NCBI GenBank assembly: GCA_011051925.1
Contig: DRKE01000177.1
Coordinates: forward strand, 1-13,593
DNA from: Deltaproteobacteria bacterium
GTDB taxonomy: Bacteria; Myxococcota_A; UBA9160; UBA4427
Reading direction: 5' to 3'
DNA: 13,593 bases
Both the position numbers and the translations under genes were made by a program. This document shows positions 5,795 through 13,593 of the stretch, piece after piece. Under the pieces are notes generated by a model, which worked only from the letters and a program-made list of their open reading frames with translations, searched no databases and was not told the origin of the DNA. The stretch's first letter is position 1; every line of letters begins with the position of its first letter.

Positions 5795-7438
5795 TCACTT
5801 TCTTCCGCTTTTCTCGCCGTTTCCGGACGTGGCATTCCCCGTGCCGTTTTCCGCCCGCTCGCGCCGGGCCGTGGCGGCCCCGGACGCGCGCTCGGGCGGA
5901 ACGAGTTCCTCGGCGGGGATTTCGAGACGCTTGATCATCTTCTGGAGCGACTGGCGTGGAATCCCGAGCTTTTCCGCGGCGCGGCTCTTGCTGCCCGCTT
6001 CGCGAACCGCCGCGATGAGCATCCGCCGCTTGAGCGCGTCGACGGCGCGGTTGAGATTCCAGTCCCCGATCTCTTCCGAAGCCGTGAAGCCCGACGCGCC
6101 CGTCGGTGCGGGCCGCCCGGGGGCGCCCGGGAACGATCCGATCCCGCGTCCGACCGCGGGCGGTCCCCCCGCCCCGCGCAGGTGCTCGGAAAGATTCTCG
6201 AGTCCGAGGGTCTCCTCGGGCCCGGCGAGCGCGGCCGCCCGCTCGATCTCGTTGGCGAGCTCGCGCACGTTCCCCGGCCAGTCGTGGGCCACCAGGCGAT
6301 CCATCGCCGCATTCGAAAACCCCACGAATTTCCGATTCATGCGGGTCCCGGCCTGATCCAGGAAATGATGGGCCAGGGCCGGGATGTCCTCCCGGCGTTC
6401 CCGAAGCGGCGGCAGCTCGATCTCGACCACGCGAAGCCGGTAGTAGAGATCCTCCCGGAAGCGCCCCTCCTCGACCCGCTTCTTGAGATCCCGATTCGTG
6501 GCGGCCACCACCCGGACGTCGACCTTGCGGGTCTCCGACGAGCCGAGGGGCCGGATCTCCCCGTCCTGCAGCACGCGCAGGAGGCGGACCTGCATGCCGG
6601 GTTCGGTCTCGCCGATCTCGTCGAGAAAGATCGTGCCGCCATCGGCGACCTCGAAAAGCCCCTTCTTGTCCGCATGGGCGCCGGTAAAAGCCCCCCGCTT
6701 GTGCCCGAAGAGTTCGCTCTCGAGCAGCGTGTCCGGAAGCGCCCCACAATTCTGGGCCACGAACTTCCGGTCCTTGCGACGGCCCGTGTAGTGGATCGCC
6801 CGGGCCAGGAGGTCCTTCCCGGTTCCCGTCTCGCCCGTCAGCAGCACCGTCGCATCGGTCTGGGCGACCTTCTCCGTCACGTCGAAGATCTTCTGCATGG
6901 CGGGCGCATCGCCGATGATCCCTTCGAAGGAATAGCGCGCCTCGACTTCCCGCCGCAGATAGAGGTTCTCGGCGCGCAGCCGCTCGTTCGCCTCGGCCAG
7001 CGCATCGGCCAGCTGGGCATTCTCGCTCGACAGTTCGTAGACCTCGAGTGCGCGTTTCACCGCGATCCGCAGATCGTCGGGCTCCCAGGGCTTCGGCAGG
7101 TAGCGATAGATCCGCCCCTCGTTGATCGCCCGGACGAGCGACGGCATGTCGGCATAACCCGTCAACATGATGCGGATCGCCCGGGGATTGCGTTCGATCA
7201 CCCTTTCGAGGAACTCGACGCCGCTCATGCCGGGCATCACCTGGTCGGAGATCACCAGCGCGATGTCCTCGCGATCGAGGATCTCGAGACCCTTCTCGCC
7301 GCTGGTGGCGGTGAAGATCCGGTACTCCATCCCCAACGTGAACTCGAGGGACTCGAGGATCGCGTCCTCGTCGTCGACGACGAGAATCCCGTAGCGGTGG
7401 GTCTCGCCCGCCGGCCGGGCACCTTCGATTCCGTCCAT
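5795..7438 (-). CDS. Sigma-54-dependent response regulator, NtrC family (HupR/HoxA-like receiver)
   Basis: This 547-residue activator has three parts. A receiver (about 16-130) has acidic residues D22/D23, phospho-acceptor D65 in ISDQVMPGM, T93 and K116 in YLPKPWEP. A coiled segment (133-168) links to the AAA+ domain (about 171-405). That domain shows Walker A GETGTGKD (202-209), the sigma-54 contact loop GAFTGA (249-254), Walker B TIFLDEIG (269-276) and the arginine-rich PPLRERREDI region. A glycine/proline-rich linker (422-456) precedes a Fis-type helix-turn-helix (464-505), and a 42-residue polar tail follows. It should remodel sigma-54 RNA polymerase at distant enhancers. The K-P-W-E-P receiver ending resembles HupR/HoxA regulators, from memory. 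No cognate kinase is adjacent. ATG 7438 gives a normal receiver start; longer readings are not conserved. The methyltransferase gene follows 47 bases on. No sigma-54 promoter is seen nearby. Confidence 0.92.
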   Translation of the reverse strand: MDGIEGARPAGETHRYGILVVDDEDAILESLEFTLGMEYRIFTATSGEKGLEILDREDIALVISDQVMPGMSGVEFLERVIERNPRAIRIMLTGYADMPSLVRAINEGRIYRYLPKPWEPDDLRIAVKRALEVYELSSENAQLADALAEANERLRAENLYLRREVEARYSFEGIIGDAPAMQKIFDVTEKVAQTDATVLLTGETGTGKDLLARAIHYTGRRKDRKFVAQNCGALPDTLLESELFGHKRGAFTGAHADKKGLFEVADGGTIFLDEIGETEPGMQVRLLRVLQDGEIRPLGSSETRKVDVRVVAATNRDLKKRVEEGRFREDLYYRLRVVEIELPPLRERREDIPALAHHFLDQAGTRMNRKFVGFSNAAMDRLVAHDWPGNVRELANEIERAAALAGPEETLGLENLSEHLRGAGGPPAVGRGIGSFPGAPGRPAPTGASGFTASEEIGDWNLNRAVDALKRRMLIAAVREAGSKSRAAEKLGIPRQSLQKMIKRLEIPAEELVPPERASGAATARRERAENGTGNATSGNGEKSGRK

Positions 7439-7569
7439 GGCGCAAGGGTATCGCAGCGCGACCGGGGGGGCTTCGAGCATCGATGCGCACGCTTGATAGG
7501 ATTCAGCCAGACATGGGGGCCGGTCCGATCGGATCCCCGAAGAGCCATCCACCCGGGGAGATGCCCGCC
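7439..7569. promoter_or_regulatory. Divergent intergenic region with two perfect palindromes
   Basis: This 131-bp gap lies between the regulator (-) and the metallo-hydrolase (+) and must carry a promoter for each. GCATCGATGC (7477-7486) and TCCGATCGGA (7524-7533) are perfect 10-bp palindromes and could be operators, though GATC-centred palindromes are common in this sequence. GGGGAG at 7555-7560, nine bases before ATG 7570, is the ribosome site for the hydrolase. No consensus -35/-10 or -24/-12 pair stands out. Confidence 0.3.
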
Positions 7570-8355
7570 ATGAAGATGAGGATCGCGAACCGCTGGTTCG
7601 AGCGGACTTCCATGGGCGACGGACTGACCCTCCTGCGCGAGCCCCACGCCCATCCGCTCCTGCGTTGCAACATCTGGCATCTTCGCGGGCGTGACCGCGA
7701 TCTGCTCGTCGATACGGGCCTTGGTGTCGCATCCCTCCGCGAGGAGATCACCGACCTGATCGACAAGCCCCTCGTCGCGCTCGCCACCCATTTCCACTAC
7801 GACCACGTCGGCAGCTTCCACGAGTTCGAGACGCGATGGATGCATCCCGCCGAAGCGCCCGGGATGGCCGACTACCACGAGTTCTGTGCGCTCGCGACGG
7901 ATCAGCTGGGGGCCGACTTCCACGCCTTTCTCGCAGCGGCGGGCATGCCCGCCGAGGGCGACTCGCTTCTCGATGCGCTGCCCCACGCGGATTTCGACCC
8001 CGCATCCTTCCGGACGCGATCCGCCACGCCGACCCGGACCGTCGACGAGGGAGACGCGATCGATCTCGGCGATCGGCATTTCGAGGTCCTGCATCTGCCG
8101 GGACATTCCGGAGGCAGCATCGGCCTCTGGGAAGCCCGAACGGGCATGCTCTTCTCGGGCGACGCGATCTACGACGGCCCGCTCCTCGACGAGCTGCCCG
8201 AGAGCGACATCCCGACCTACCTCGAAACGATGAAACGATTGCGCGAGCTGCCCGTCGAGGTCGTCCATGGCGGCCACGACGACAGCTTCGGACGCGAACG
8301 CCTCGTCGAGATCGTCGACGACTATCTCGAATGGCGGGGCGGATCGTCCGCCTGA
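7570..8355 (+). CDS. Metallo-beta-lactamase-fold hydrolase, glyoxalase II-like
   Basis: This 261-residue protein has the complete metal-binding set of the superfamily. It has THFHYDH (H74, H76, D78, H79), H179 in LPGHSGGSIGL, the bridging D198 in FSGDAIYDG, and H236 in VVHGGHDDSF. These coordinate two metal ions, usually zinc, that activate water for hydrolysis of esters, thioesters or lactams. The substrate cannot be read from the sequence. The G-H-S-G-G-S segment is usual for the glyoxalase-II and lactonase side of the family rather than true beta-lactamases, and there is no signal peptide, so it is probably cytoplasmic. ATG 7570 has GGGGAG nine bases upstream; ATG 7561 lies too close to it. 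The gene is divergent from the sigma-54-dependent regulator, which could control it. It is convergent with gshB, so a glutathione-thioester substrate is conceivable but unproven. Confidence 0.88.
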   Translation: MKMRIANRWFERTSMGDGLTLLREPHAHPLLRCNIWHLRGRDRDLLVDTGLGVASLREEITDLIDKPLVALATHFHYDHVGSFHEFETRWMHPAEAPGMADYHEFCALATDQLGADFHAFLAAAGMPAEGDSLLDALPHADFDPASFRTRSATPTRTVDEGDAIDLGDRHFEVLHLPGHSGGSIGLWEARTGMLFSGDAIYDGPLLDELPESDIPTYLETMKRLRELPVEVVHGGHDDSFGRERLVEIVDDYLEWRGGSSA

Positions 8356-8360
8356 CGCAC

Positions 8361-8390
8361 TCTTGCGTATCCTCGCGTGTCCTTGCGTCA
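8361..8390. repeat. Three 10-bp tandem repeats with overlapping hairpins
   Basis: Three consecutive decamers (TCTTGCGTAT, CCTCGCGTGT, CCTTGCGTCA) fill this stretch just after the hydrolase stop codon. The segment overlaps alternative hairpins: ACGCA (8355-8359) with TGCGT (8364-8368), TGACGCA (8353-8359) with TGCGTCA (8384-8390), and GCGTC (8385-8389) with GACGC (8394-8398). They lie in the 98-bp gap between two convergent genes, where a bidirectional terminator would be expected, but no T-tract follows on either strand. Confidence 0.4.
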
Positions 8391-8453
8391 GCGGACGCGA
8401 AACGGGCCACGGGAACGGGCGAGGACGGTCGTCGGGACCCGCTTCGAATCGCC

Positions 8454-9428
8454 TCAGCGCGACGCGGCGAGCGCCTCGACGCGATCGAGGACGAGGGCCT
8501 CGAGTTTCGTCCCGTCGAGGGCGTTGATCTCCTGGACACCCGTCGGACTGGTCACGTTGATCTCGGTCAGCTTGTCCCCGATCACGTCGATCCCGACGAA
8601 GAAGAGGCCGTGATCCTTCAGGAAGGGACTGATCCGGCTGATGATGCGCCGGTCGTCCTCCGTGACGGGCGCTCTTGCAGCCCGCCCACCGACGTGCAGA
8701 TTCGCACGCGCCTCGGCCTCCGCGGGCACCCGGAGAACGGCGCCGATCGGCTCGCCCTCGAGCAGCAGGATCCGCTTGTCCCCCTCGCGGATCGCCGGCA
8801 GGTATTCCTGGGCCATGATCGCGCGGGTTCCGAATGCGGTGGCCTGCTCGAGGATCGAGGTCAGGTTCCGGTCGTCTTCGACCAGATGGAAGATGCCCTC
8901 GCCGCCCTTGCCGTCCAGCGGTTTCACGATCATCTCACCGCCCAGCGCCGCCATGAAGGCCCGCAGCTCGGGAATCCGACGCGTCACCCTCGTCGCCGGC
9001 ATGAGATCGGCGAACCGGATCGCCAGCAGCTTCTCGTTGAAGGCGATCACGCTGGTCGGCCGGTTCAGGATGATCGTCCGGCGGCAGATATCGAGAATCT
9101 GGGTCGCCACGATGTAGTCGCGATCGACGGGGGGGTCCTTGCGCTGGAAGGCAACGTCGATTTCCCGATCGAAATCGAAGATTCGCGGCTTGCCGCGCCG
9201 GACGGGCGCCTCGGACCGGTCCGTCAGCTCGATGGGCACGGCCAGGGAGACGACCCGGCCCTCCTCGACCCCGAGATCGGCCGGATCGACGTAGAGGACC
9301 CGATGACCCCGGGCCTGGGCCTCACGCATCAGGACGATCGTGGTCGAGGCCTCCATGGGCTCCGCCTCGACGGGATCCATCACGAAGGCGAGGGTGAGGG
9401 ATCTTCGGGGCTCGGATTCGGGGGGCAT
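8454..9428 (-). CDS. gshB: Glutathione synthetase (prokaryotic ATP-grasp type)
   Basis: This enzyme condenses gamma-glutamylcysteine with glycine using ATP, the second step of glutathione synthesis in the cytoplasm. The 324-residue length is close to the usual 315-320 of bacterial GshB. Features include the N-terminal LAFVMDPVE segment (13-21), NRPTSVIAFNEKLLAIRF (122-139), the ATP-grasp core IVKPLDGKGGEGIF (167-180), and the metal-binding C-terminal region with D281, E289 and N291 in LTEINVTSPTG. ATG 9428 has GGAG six bases upstream. No gshA is present in the window, so the first pathway step must be encoded elsewhere. The gene is divergent from the PBP1A gene across 137 bases and convergent with the hydrolase gene. 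I see no truncation or missing motif. Confidence 0.95.
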   Translation of the reverse strand: MPPESEPRRSLTLAFVMDPVEAEPMEASTTIVLMREAQARGHRVLYVDPADLGVEEGRVVSLAVPIELTDRSEAPVRRGKPRIFDFDREIDVAFQRKDPPVDRDYIVATQILDICRRTIILNRPTSVIAFNEKLLAIRFADLMPATRVTRRIPELRAFMAALGGEMIVKPLDGKGGEGIFHLVEDDRNLTSILEQATAFGTRAIMAQEYLPAIREGDKRILLLEGEPIGAVLRVPAEAEARANLHVGGRAARAPVTEDDRRIISRISPFLKDHGLFFVGIDVIGDKLTEINVTSPTGVQEINALDGTKLEALVLDRVEALAASR

Positions 9429-9565
9429 CGAGAACTCCAGGGGCGCCGGGGGTGTCCGCATCCCCGACGGAGGGGGCGGCTCGCGGCGCAAATCGCGCCT
9501 CGTCCCGTGTATCGGTAGCGCACGGGCGACCGCGTCGGCTAGTTTCTGCAACCTCTGGAGAACAA
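9429..9565. promoter_or_regulatory. Divergent intergenic region between gshB and the PBP1A gene
   Basis: This 137-bp region must hold both promoters. It contains a small perfect hairpin, GGCGC-AAATC-GCGCC (9485-9499). A loose -10-like TAGTTT sits at 9540-9545, without a convincing -35. GGAG at 9557-9560 is the ribosome site for ATG 9566. Confidence 0.25.
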
Positions 9566-12280
9566 ATGGCTTTTTTCCGGTCTGGGGGGATCCGGATCGC
9601 CCTCGTGATACTTGCCGTGATGGCCGCTGCTGCGGCCGTCGGGGCCATGGCGATCTACGTCCTCCTGATCCGCGATCTACCCGATTTTCGGAGTCTCGAC
9701 GACTACCGTCCTCCGGTCGTGAGCGAAGTCTTCGACCGCAACGGAAGACTGATCGGCGAGTTCTACACACAAAAGCGTCGCCTCGTCAGGATGGACGAGA
9801 TCCCGAGACATGTCCAGTACGCCTTCGTCGCCGCCGAAGACGGTTCCTTCTTCGAGCATGGCGGCGTCGACTACGTCTCGATCGTCCGGGCCGCGATCGC
9901 GAACCTGCGTGAAGGAGGCATCTCCCAGGGCGCCAGCACGATCACGCAACAGATGGTGAAGAGCCTTCTGCTCTCCCCCGAACGGACCTACAAACGCAAG
10001 ATGCGCGAGATCATTCTCGCCCGGCGGATCGAGCAGAAATTCAGCAAGGAGGAGATCCTCTACCTCTACCTGAACCAGATCTATTTCGGAAACGCCGCCT
10101 GGGGAATCGGCCAGGCCGCACGAAGCTATTTCGGGAAGGAAGCCCCGGATCTCACGATCTCCGAAGCCGCGCTGCTCGCGGGCCTGCCCCAACGACCGAG
10201 CGCCTACGATCCGACGCGCAACCCCAAGGCCGCGGAGGCGCGGCGACGTTATGTGCTCGGTCGGATGCTGGCCGACCATTACATCGACCAGGCGACCTAC
10301 GAGGCCGAACTCGCGAGTCCGCCCGAGATCAAGACCCACGCCGATCGCGAGAATTTCGAGGCCGCCGGCTATTTCACGGAAGAAGTCCGCCGGCTCCTCT
10401 TCGAGCGACTCGACAGTGAGGTCGTCCTGAACGAAGGCCTCCAGATCCACACGACCCTCGACATCGATCTCCAGCGAACCGCGCGCGATGCGATCCAGCG
10501 GGGGCTCATCGCCCACGATCACCGCCGGGGCTATCGCGGCCCCCTGCGCCACGTGTCCCCGGAGGAGATTCCCGCCGAACTCGAGAAGCTCGAGGAAGTC
10601 AATGCCGGGAAGATCGTGACGACGGTCCTTCCGCCCGAGGGCGCGCTCGCCCTGGAAGGAAAGGCAGGAGAAGACGGAAAGGCCGGGGCGGGAAGCGCCG
10701 CGAGGCGTCTCGACGGGATGCCCGAGACCGAGGCGGCATCCGTGATGGCCGCCGAGGGCGGATCCCGCGCCGGGACCGCGCCGATCGACGGCTCTGCGGG
10801 TCCGGCCGAGCCGGGAGACGACGCCTCGGCGGAACCGATCATCGTCTCGCGCGAGCTGCCCCTGGGCGAACCCGTGACGGGCGTCGTCGTCGAAGTCGAT
10901 CGCCGGACCCAGACCGCCCGGGTCGGCTTCGGAAAGGATCTCTTCGGCGTGGCCCGGCTCGAAGACGTCGACTGGGCTCGCAAGCCCGACCCGAAGATCC
11001 GGCCGCGCCCCGTCAAGAAGATCACGTCGATCTTCAAGACGGGCGACGTTGCCCGGTTCATCCGCCTTCCCGACGATCCGGAGGCCGCAGCCGGACCGGA
11101 TGTCGGAGAACAGGCGGCCCCTCTCGCACGGCTCGACATCTGGCAGGAGCCGCTTGCCGAGGGCGCGCTGCTGTCGATCGAGAACGACACGGGCGATGTC
11201 ATCGCGATGATCGGGGGCTACGACTTCGCCCGGAGCGAGTTCAATCGCGCCGTGCAGGCCTTGCGACAGCCCGGATCCGCCTTCAAACCCTTCATCTATG
11301 GTGCAGCGCTCACCCGGGGCTATACACCGGTCACGAAGGTGATCGACCGGCCGGTCGTCTACACCGATCCCGCCAGTGGCTTCGTCTGGGCGCCGCGCAA
11401 CTACGGTCAGAAGTTCTACGGCCCGATGACGATGCGGGACGCCCTCAAGAAGTCGGTCAACAATGCGACGGTCCATCTCTTCCGGGACCTCGGCGTTCGT
11501 TATGTGATCGACTACGCGCGGCGTTTCGGGATCCAATCGCCTCTCTCGTCGGACCTTTCCCTCGCCCTCGGATCGAGCGCACTCACCCTGCTCGAGCTGA
11601 CCCGCGCCTACGCCGTCTACCCTCGCGGCGGAACGCGAGTCATCCCGCGCTTCATCACGAGCGTGGTGGATCGCGACGGAAACGAGATCCTCGGCGAGAT
11701 GCCCCTCGGAAAGGTCCCTCCGCCGGTGCTGAAACCGCTTCTCGCCGAGGGCGAAACCCGCGACGAAAGCTACCCGGACGCCGAGATCATGCCGACCGCG
11801 CAGATCATCTCCCCCGCCGACGCCTATCTCATGTCCGATCTGCTGCGGGCGGTGGTCCAGGAAGGCACGGGCCGCCGGCTCAAGAAGCTCGGCCGGACCC
11901 TCGCCGGCAAGACCGGCACGACCAACGATTTCTCCGACGCCTGGTTCATGGGCTTTTCGCCCGAGCTCACGACCGGCGTCTGGGTCGGCAATGACGACAA
12001 CAAGACCCTCGGCTGGGGAGAGACCGGAGCACGCGCCGCCCTTCCGATCTGGGGGGATTTCATGAAGGTCGCCCTCGCACCCTATCCACGGCGGGATTTC
12101 GAGGTGCCCGACCACATCGAATTCCAGCGGATCGACCGCGCCTCGGGCCTGCTCGCCGAGGCGAATACCCAGAACGCCTACTTCCAACCCTTCCTGGAAG
12201 GCACGGCCCCCGAGCACAGCGTGAAGGAAGAATCGACCTCCAAGCGCACCCGCCAGGCGGCCCGCGACGACATCTTCTGA
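9566..12280 (+). CDS. mrcA: Penicillin-binding protein 1A, bifunctional peptidoglycan synthase
   Basis: This inner-membrane enzyme polymerises lipid II and cross-links the strands. The 904-residue product has one N-terminal membrane anchor (about 9-35). A GT51 glycosyltransferase domain (about 55-235) shows AAEDGSFFEH with catalytic E91, the GASTITQQ motif (122-129) and the RKMREIILARRIEQ helix (144-157). An OB-like insert (about 320-500) follows. The transpeptidase domain (about 530-840) carries nucleophile S571 in PGSAFKPF, SVN at 630-632 and KTGTT at 782-786. The OB-like region includes a low-complexity Ala/Gly/Glu/Asp-rich stretch (about 360-425) that looks like a lineage-specific loop. 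ATG 9566 has GGAG five bases upstream; the longer frame to 9452 runs into the divergent promoter region. A length slightly above E. coli PBP1A (about 850) is explained by the loop. The C-terminal tail (880-904) is polar. Confidence 0.95.
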   Translation: MAFFRSGGIRIALVILAVMAAAAAVGAMAIYVLLIRDLPDFRSLDDYRPPVVSEVFDRNGRLIGEFYTQKRRLVRMDEIPRHVQYAFVAAEDGSFFEHGGVDYVSIVRAAIANLREGGISQGASTITQQMVKSLLLSPERTYKRKMREIILARRIEQKFSKEEILYLYLNQIYFGNAAWGIGQAARSYFGKEAPDLTISEAALLAGLPQRPSAYDPTRNPKAAEARRRYVLGRMLADHYIDQATYEAELASPPEIKTHADRENFEAAGYFTEEVRRLLFERLDSEVVLNEGLQIHTTLDIDLQRTARDAIQRGLIAHDHRRGYRGPLRHVSPEEIPAELEKLEEVNAGKIVTTVLPPEGALALEGKAGEDGKAGAGSAARRLDGMPETEAASVMAAEGGSRAGTAPIDGSAGPAEPGDDASAEPIIVSRELPLGEPVTGVVVEVDRRTQTARVGFGKDLFGVARLEDVDWARKPDPKIRPRPVKKITSIFKTGDVARFIRLPDDPEAAAGPDVGEQAAPLARLDIWQEPLAEGALLSIENDTGDVIAMIGGYDFARSEFNRAVQALRQPGSAFKPFIYGAALTRGYTPVTKVIDRPVVYTDPASGFVWAPRNYGQKFYGPMTMRDALKKSVNNATVHLFRDLGVRYVIDYARRFGIQSPLSSDLSLALGSSALTLLELTRAYAVYPRGGTRVIPRFITSVVDRDGNEILGEMPLGKVPPPVLKPLLAEGETRDESYPDAEIMPTAQIISPADAYLMSDLLRAVVQEGTGRRLKKLGRTLAGKTGTTNDFSDAWFMGFSPELTTGVWVGNDDNKTLGWGETGARAALPIWGDFMKVALAPYPRRDFEVPDHIEFQRIDRASGLLAEANTQNAYFQPFLEGTAPEHSVKEESTSKRTRQAARDDIF

Positions 12281-12303
12281 ACCCGCCCGGAACGCGGGAA
12301 ACG

Positions 12304-12332
12304 TTGACAGCGCGAAGCGGGCTCGGTAACTC
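12304..12332 (+). promoter_or_regulatory. Candidate promoter for the histidine kinase gene
   Basis: A perfect TTGACA (12304-12309) is followed after 17 bases by a weak -10, TAACTC (12327-12332). Transcription would then start at about 12339-12340, exactly at the kinase ATG, and no ribosome site precedes that ATG. This fits a leaderless transcript, but the -10 match is poor and co-transcription from the PBP1A gene is equally possible. Confidence 0.3.
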
Positions 12333-12339
12333 CCTTCCC

Positions 12340-13593
12340 ATGGGGGAGCACGTGGAGTACCGGTTCCGGGCCACCGACGGTGTCCGATCGTTCGGAGATC
12401 GCCGTCATGCCTCCCGGCGGGCAACCGACCGCCGCCGGGCCGCGGAAGACGCATTGCTCGATGCCCTGCTCCTGCCCCACGACACTTCGGCCGGCGGGAT
12501 CAGTTCCCAGGGCCAGACCCTCCTCGCCCGTGCGCTCGCGCGACTCGAACGACAGGAGGGCGTCGCGTCTGCCGTCGCCTGGGCAGTCGAACCGGGAAGC
12601 CCGCCCGAAGCGGGACCGAAGGTGCTCGCCGCCCATCCCTCCCATGCCGCCCGCAGGATCCCGCCAACGCGCGAACTCTATGATGCGATCGTCGAACGGG
12701 AACGCGTCCAGCGCCTGACCGACCCCGGCCTGGGCATCGAGCTTTCGGCGCTCGCCGCACGCGGCGTCGCAGCGGTCGCACCGATCATGAGCCACGGCAC
12801 GACACCCGCCGCGGCACTCCTCGTGTTCGCCAGGCGACCGGGCCGAAGCCTTCGGCCGCGCACGATCGCCGTGCTCGAGGACGTCGCCCGGAAACTCGCC
12901 CGGACCCTGTCGACGCGTCTGGCCCTCGATCGCCTCGGACGACTCGACGAAGCCGTGCAGCAGCTCGATCGACTGGCCGCCCTGGGACGCCTCGTCTCGG
13001 AGATCGTTCACGAGGTCCGCAATCCCCTCGTGTCGGTCAAGACCTTCCTGCAACTGCTCCCGGAGCGCCTGGACGATCCCGAGTTCCATCGTGACTTTCG
13101 AGAAGTCGTCTCGGACGAGGTCCAGCGCCTCGAACGCATGCTGGACGACCTCCTGCATCACGCCCGGCCACGCAGCACAGCCGGCTTCGACCAGGGTGCA
13201 CGCGTCTCGGAAGTCGCCCGGACGACCCTCCAACTGCTGGCCTATCGCTGCCGGGAGCGCGGTGTCGGACTCGACGTCCGGATCGAACCGGACCTGCCCG
13301 CCCTGGCCCTGGCCGAGGACGCGCTGCGCCAGCTGCTGCTGAACCTGCTCCTGAATGCCACCGCCGTGACACCCGAAGGCGGGCAGATCGTCTTGAGCGC
13401 GGGCTGGAGTCCTGCGCTCGCCAATCATCTGGAACTCAAGGTGGAAGACGACGGCCCCGGACTCGATGAGTCCCTGCGATCGAAGATCTTCGAGCCCTTC
13501 TGGACGACGCGAAACGAAGAGGCGGGCGGCCTCGGCCTCGCGATCTGCAAACGCATCGTCGAGGAGGCCGCCGGCACGATCGAGGTCCACAAC
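12340..13593 (+). CDS. Soluble sensor histidine kinase, HPK4/NtrB-like, 3' end beyond the window
   Basis: The open frame runs off the window after 418 codons. Residues about 55-195 look like a degenerate GAF-type sensor domain, followed by a coiled linker (190-215). The dimerisation helix has phospho-acceptor H224 in EIVHEVRNPL, the HPK4 style used by NtrB-like kinases. The ATP-binding domain shows the N-box N335 and N339 in LLLNLLLNAT, G1 as DDGPGL with D371, FEPFWTTR (F-box) and GGLGLAICKRIV (G2). Only the last strands of the catalytic domain should be missing. There is no transmembrane segment, so the stimulus is probably cytoplasmic. ATG 12340 lacks a ribosome site; GTG 12352 (GGGGAG three bases upstream) or TTG 12304 are alternatives. 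The gene lies 59 bases after PBP1A. NtrB-like kinases often precede an NtrC-type regulator, which might follow outside the window. Confidence 0.9.
   Translation, partial: MGEHVEYRFRATDGVRSFGDRRHASRRATDRRRAAEDALLDALLLPHDTSAGGISSQGQTLLARALARLERQEGVASAVAWAVEPGSPPEAGPKVLAAHPSHAARRIPPTRELYDAIVERERVQRLTDPGLGIELSALAARGVAAVAPIMSHGTTPAAALLVFARRPGRSLRPRTIAVLEDVARKLARTLSTRLALDRLGRLDEAVQQLDRLAALGRLVSEIVHEVRNPLVSVKTFLQLLPERLDDPEFHRDFREVVSDEVQRLERMLDDLLHHARPRSTAGFDQGARVSEVARTTLQLLAYRCRERGVGLDVRIEPDLPALALAEDALRQLLLNLLLNATAVTPEGGQIVLSAGWSPALANHLELKVEDDGPGLDESLRSKIFEPFWTTRNEEAGGLGLAICKRIVEEAAGTIEVHN

Noticed and set aside
4836..6356. A 506-codon plus-strand open frame across the 430-bp gap and the methyltransferase gene
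   Set aside because: Most of it is antisense to the methyltransferase and regulator genes, and the part in the gap has no coding character or start signal.
12282..12298. CCCGC/GCGGG hairpin after the PBP1A stop as a terminator
   Set aside because: The stem is only five base pairs and no T-tract follows, so it cannot be told from chance in GC-rich sequence.
9677..12454. A 925-codon open frame on the minus strand opposite the PBP1A gene
   Set aside because: The plus-strand PBP1A has every catalytic motif intact. The antisense frame has no domain and arises from GC-rich third positions.
12178..13590. A 470-codon minus-strand open frame over the histidine kinase
   Set aside because: The plus-strand frame from 12340 encodes the H, N, G1, F and G2 boxes in order; the minus-strand frame has no recognisable motif.

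Overview
The window is GC-rich bacterial chromosome with dense, ordinary gene packing. No rRNA, tRNA, CRISPR array, integrase or transposase is visible. Prokaryotic-type glutathione synthetase, a class A penicillin-binding protein, a sigma-54-dependent response regulator and CopC point to a diderm proteobacterium-like host. A deltaproteobacterial or myxococcal relative is my best guess, from style alone and not from any marker gene. Third codon positions are so GC-rich that long open frames lie antisense to most genes; they are shadows.

Layout from left to right. (1) 1-271 is leader or unassigned sequence. A cystathionine gamma-synthase (272-1522, +) follows, with marked resemblance to the plant enzyme. 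(2) A two-gene operon on the minus strand (3130 to 1485) encodes a small secreted helical protein of unknown function and a secreted HEAT-repeat protein. They are joined by an ATGA overlap, and the HEAT gene runs 38 bp into the convergent metB-like gene. (3) Divergent from this operon, across a 247-bp region with nested inverted repeats, lies a plus-strand pair: a predicted outer-membrane protein and a CopC-type copper-binding protein (3378-4780). (4) A 430-bp non-coding gap (4781-5210) contains a long inverted repeat with an 18-bp perfect core. This is the least explained structure in the window. (5) A minus-strand pair encodes an NtrC-family regulator (7438 to 5795) and then an O6-methylguanine-DNA methyltransferase (5747 to 5211). 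(6) A metallo-beta-lactamase-fold hydrolase (7570-8355, +) is divergent from the regulator and convergent with gshB (9428 to 8454, -). (7) A penicillin-binding protein 1A (9566-12280, +) is divergent from gshB. A soluble histidine kinase (12340 onward, +) follows it and is cut by the window end.

The genes do not form one pathway. Separate themes are sulfur and thiol metabolism (cystathionine gamma-synthase, glutathione synthetase), envelope and copper (outer-membrane protein, CopC, secreted HEAT operon, PBP1A), alkylation repair, and two-component signalling. I see no convincing new multi-gene defence or mobile system. The points most worth checking are the inverted-repeat element at 5010-5153, the secreted HEAT operon opposite the CopC pair, the plant-like cystathionine gamma-synthase, and the regulator-methyltransferase pairing.
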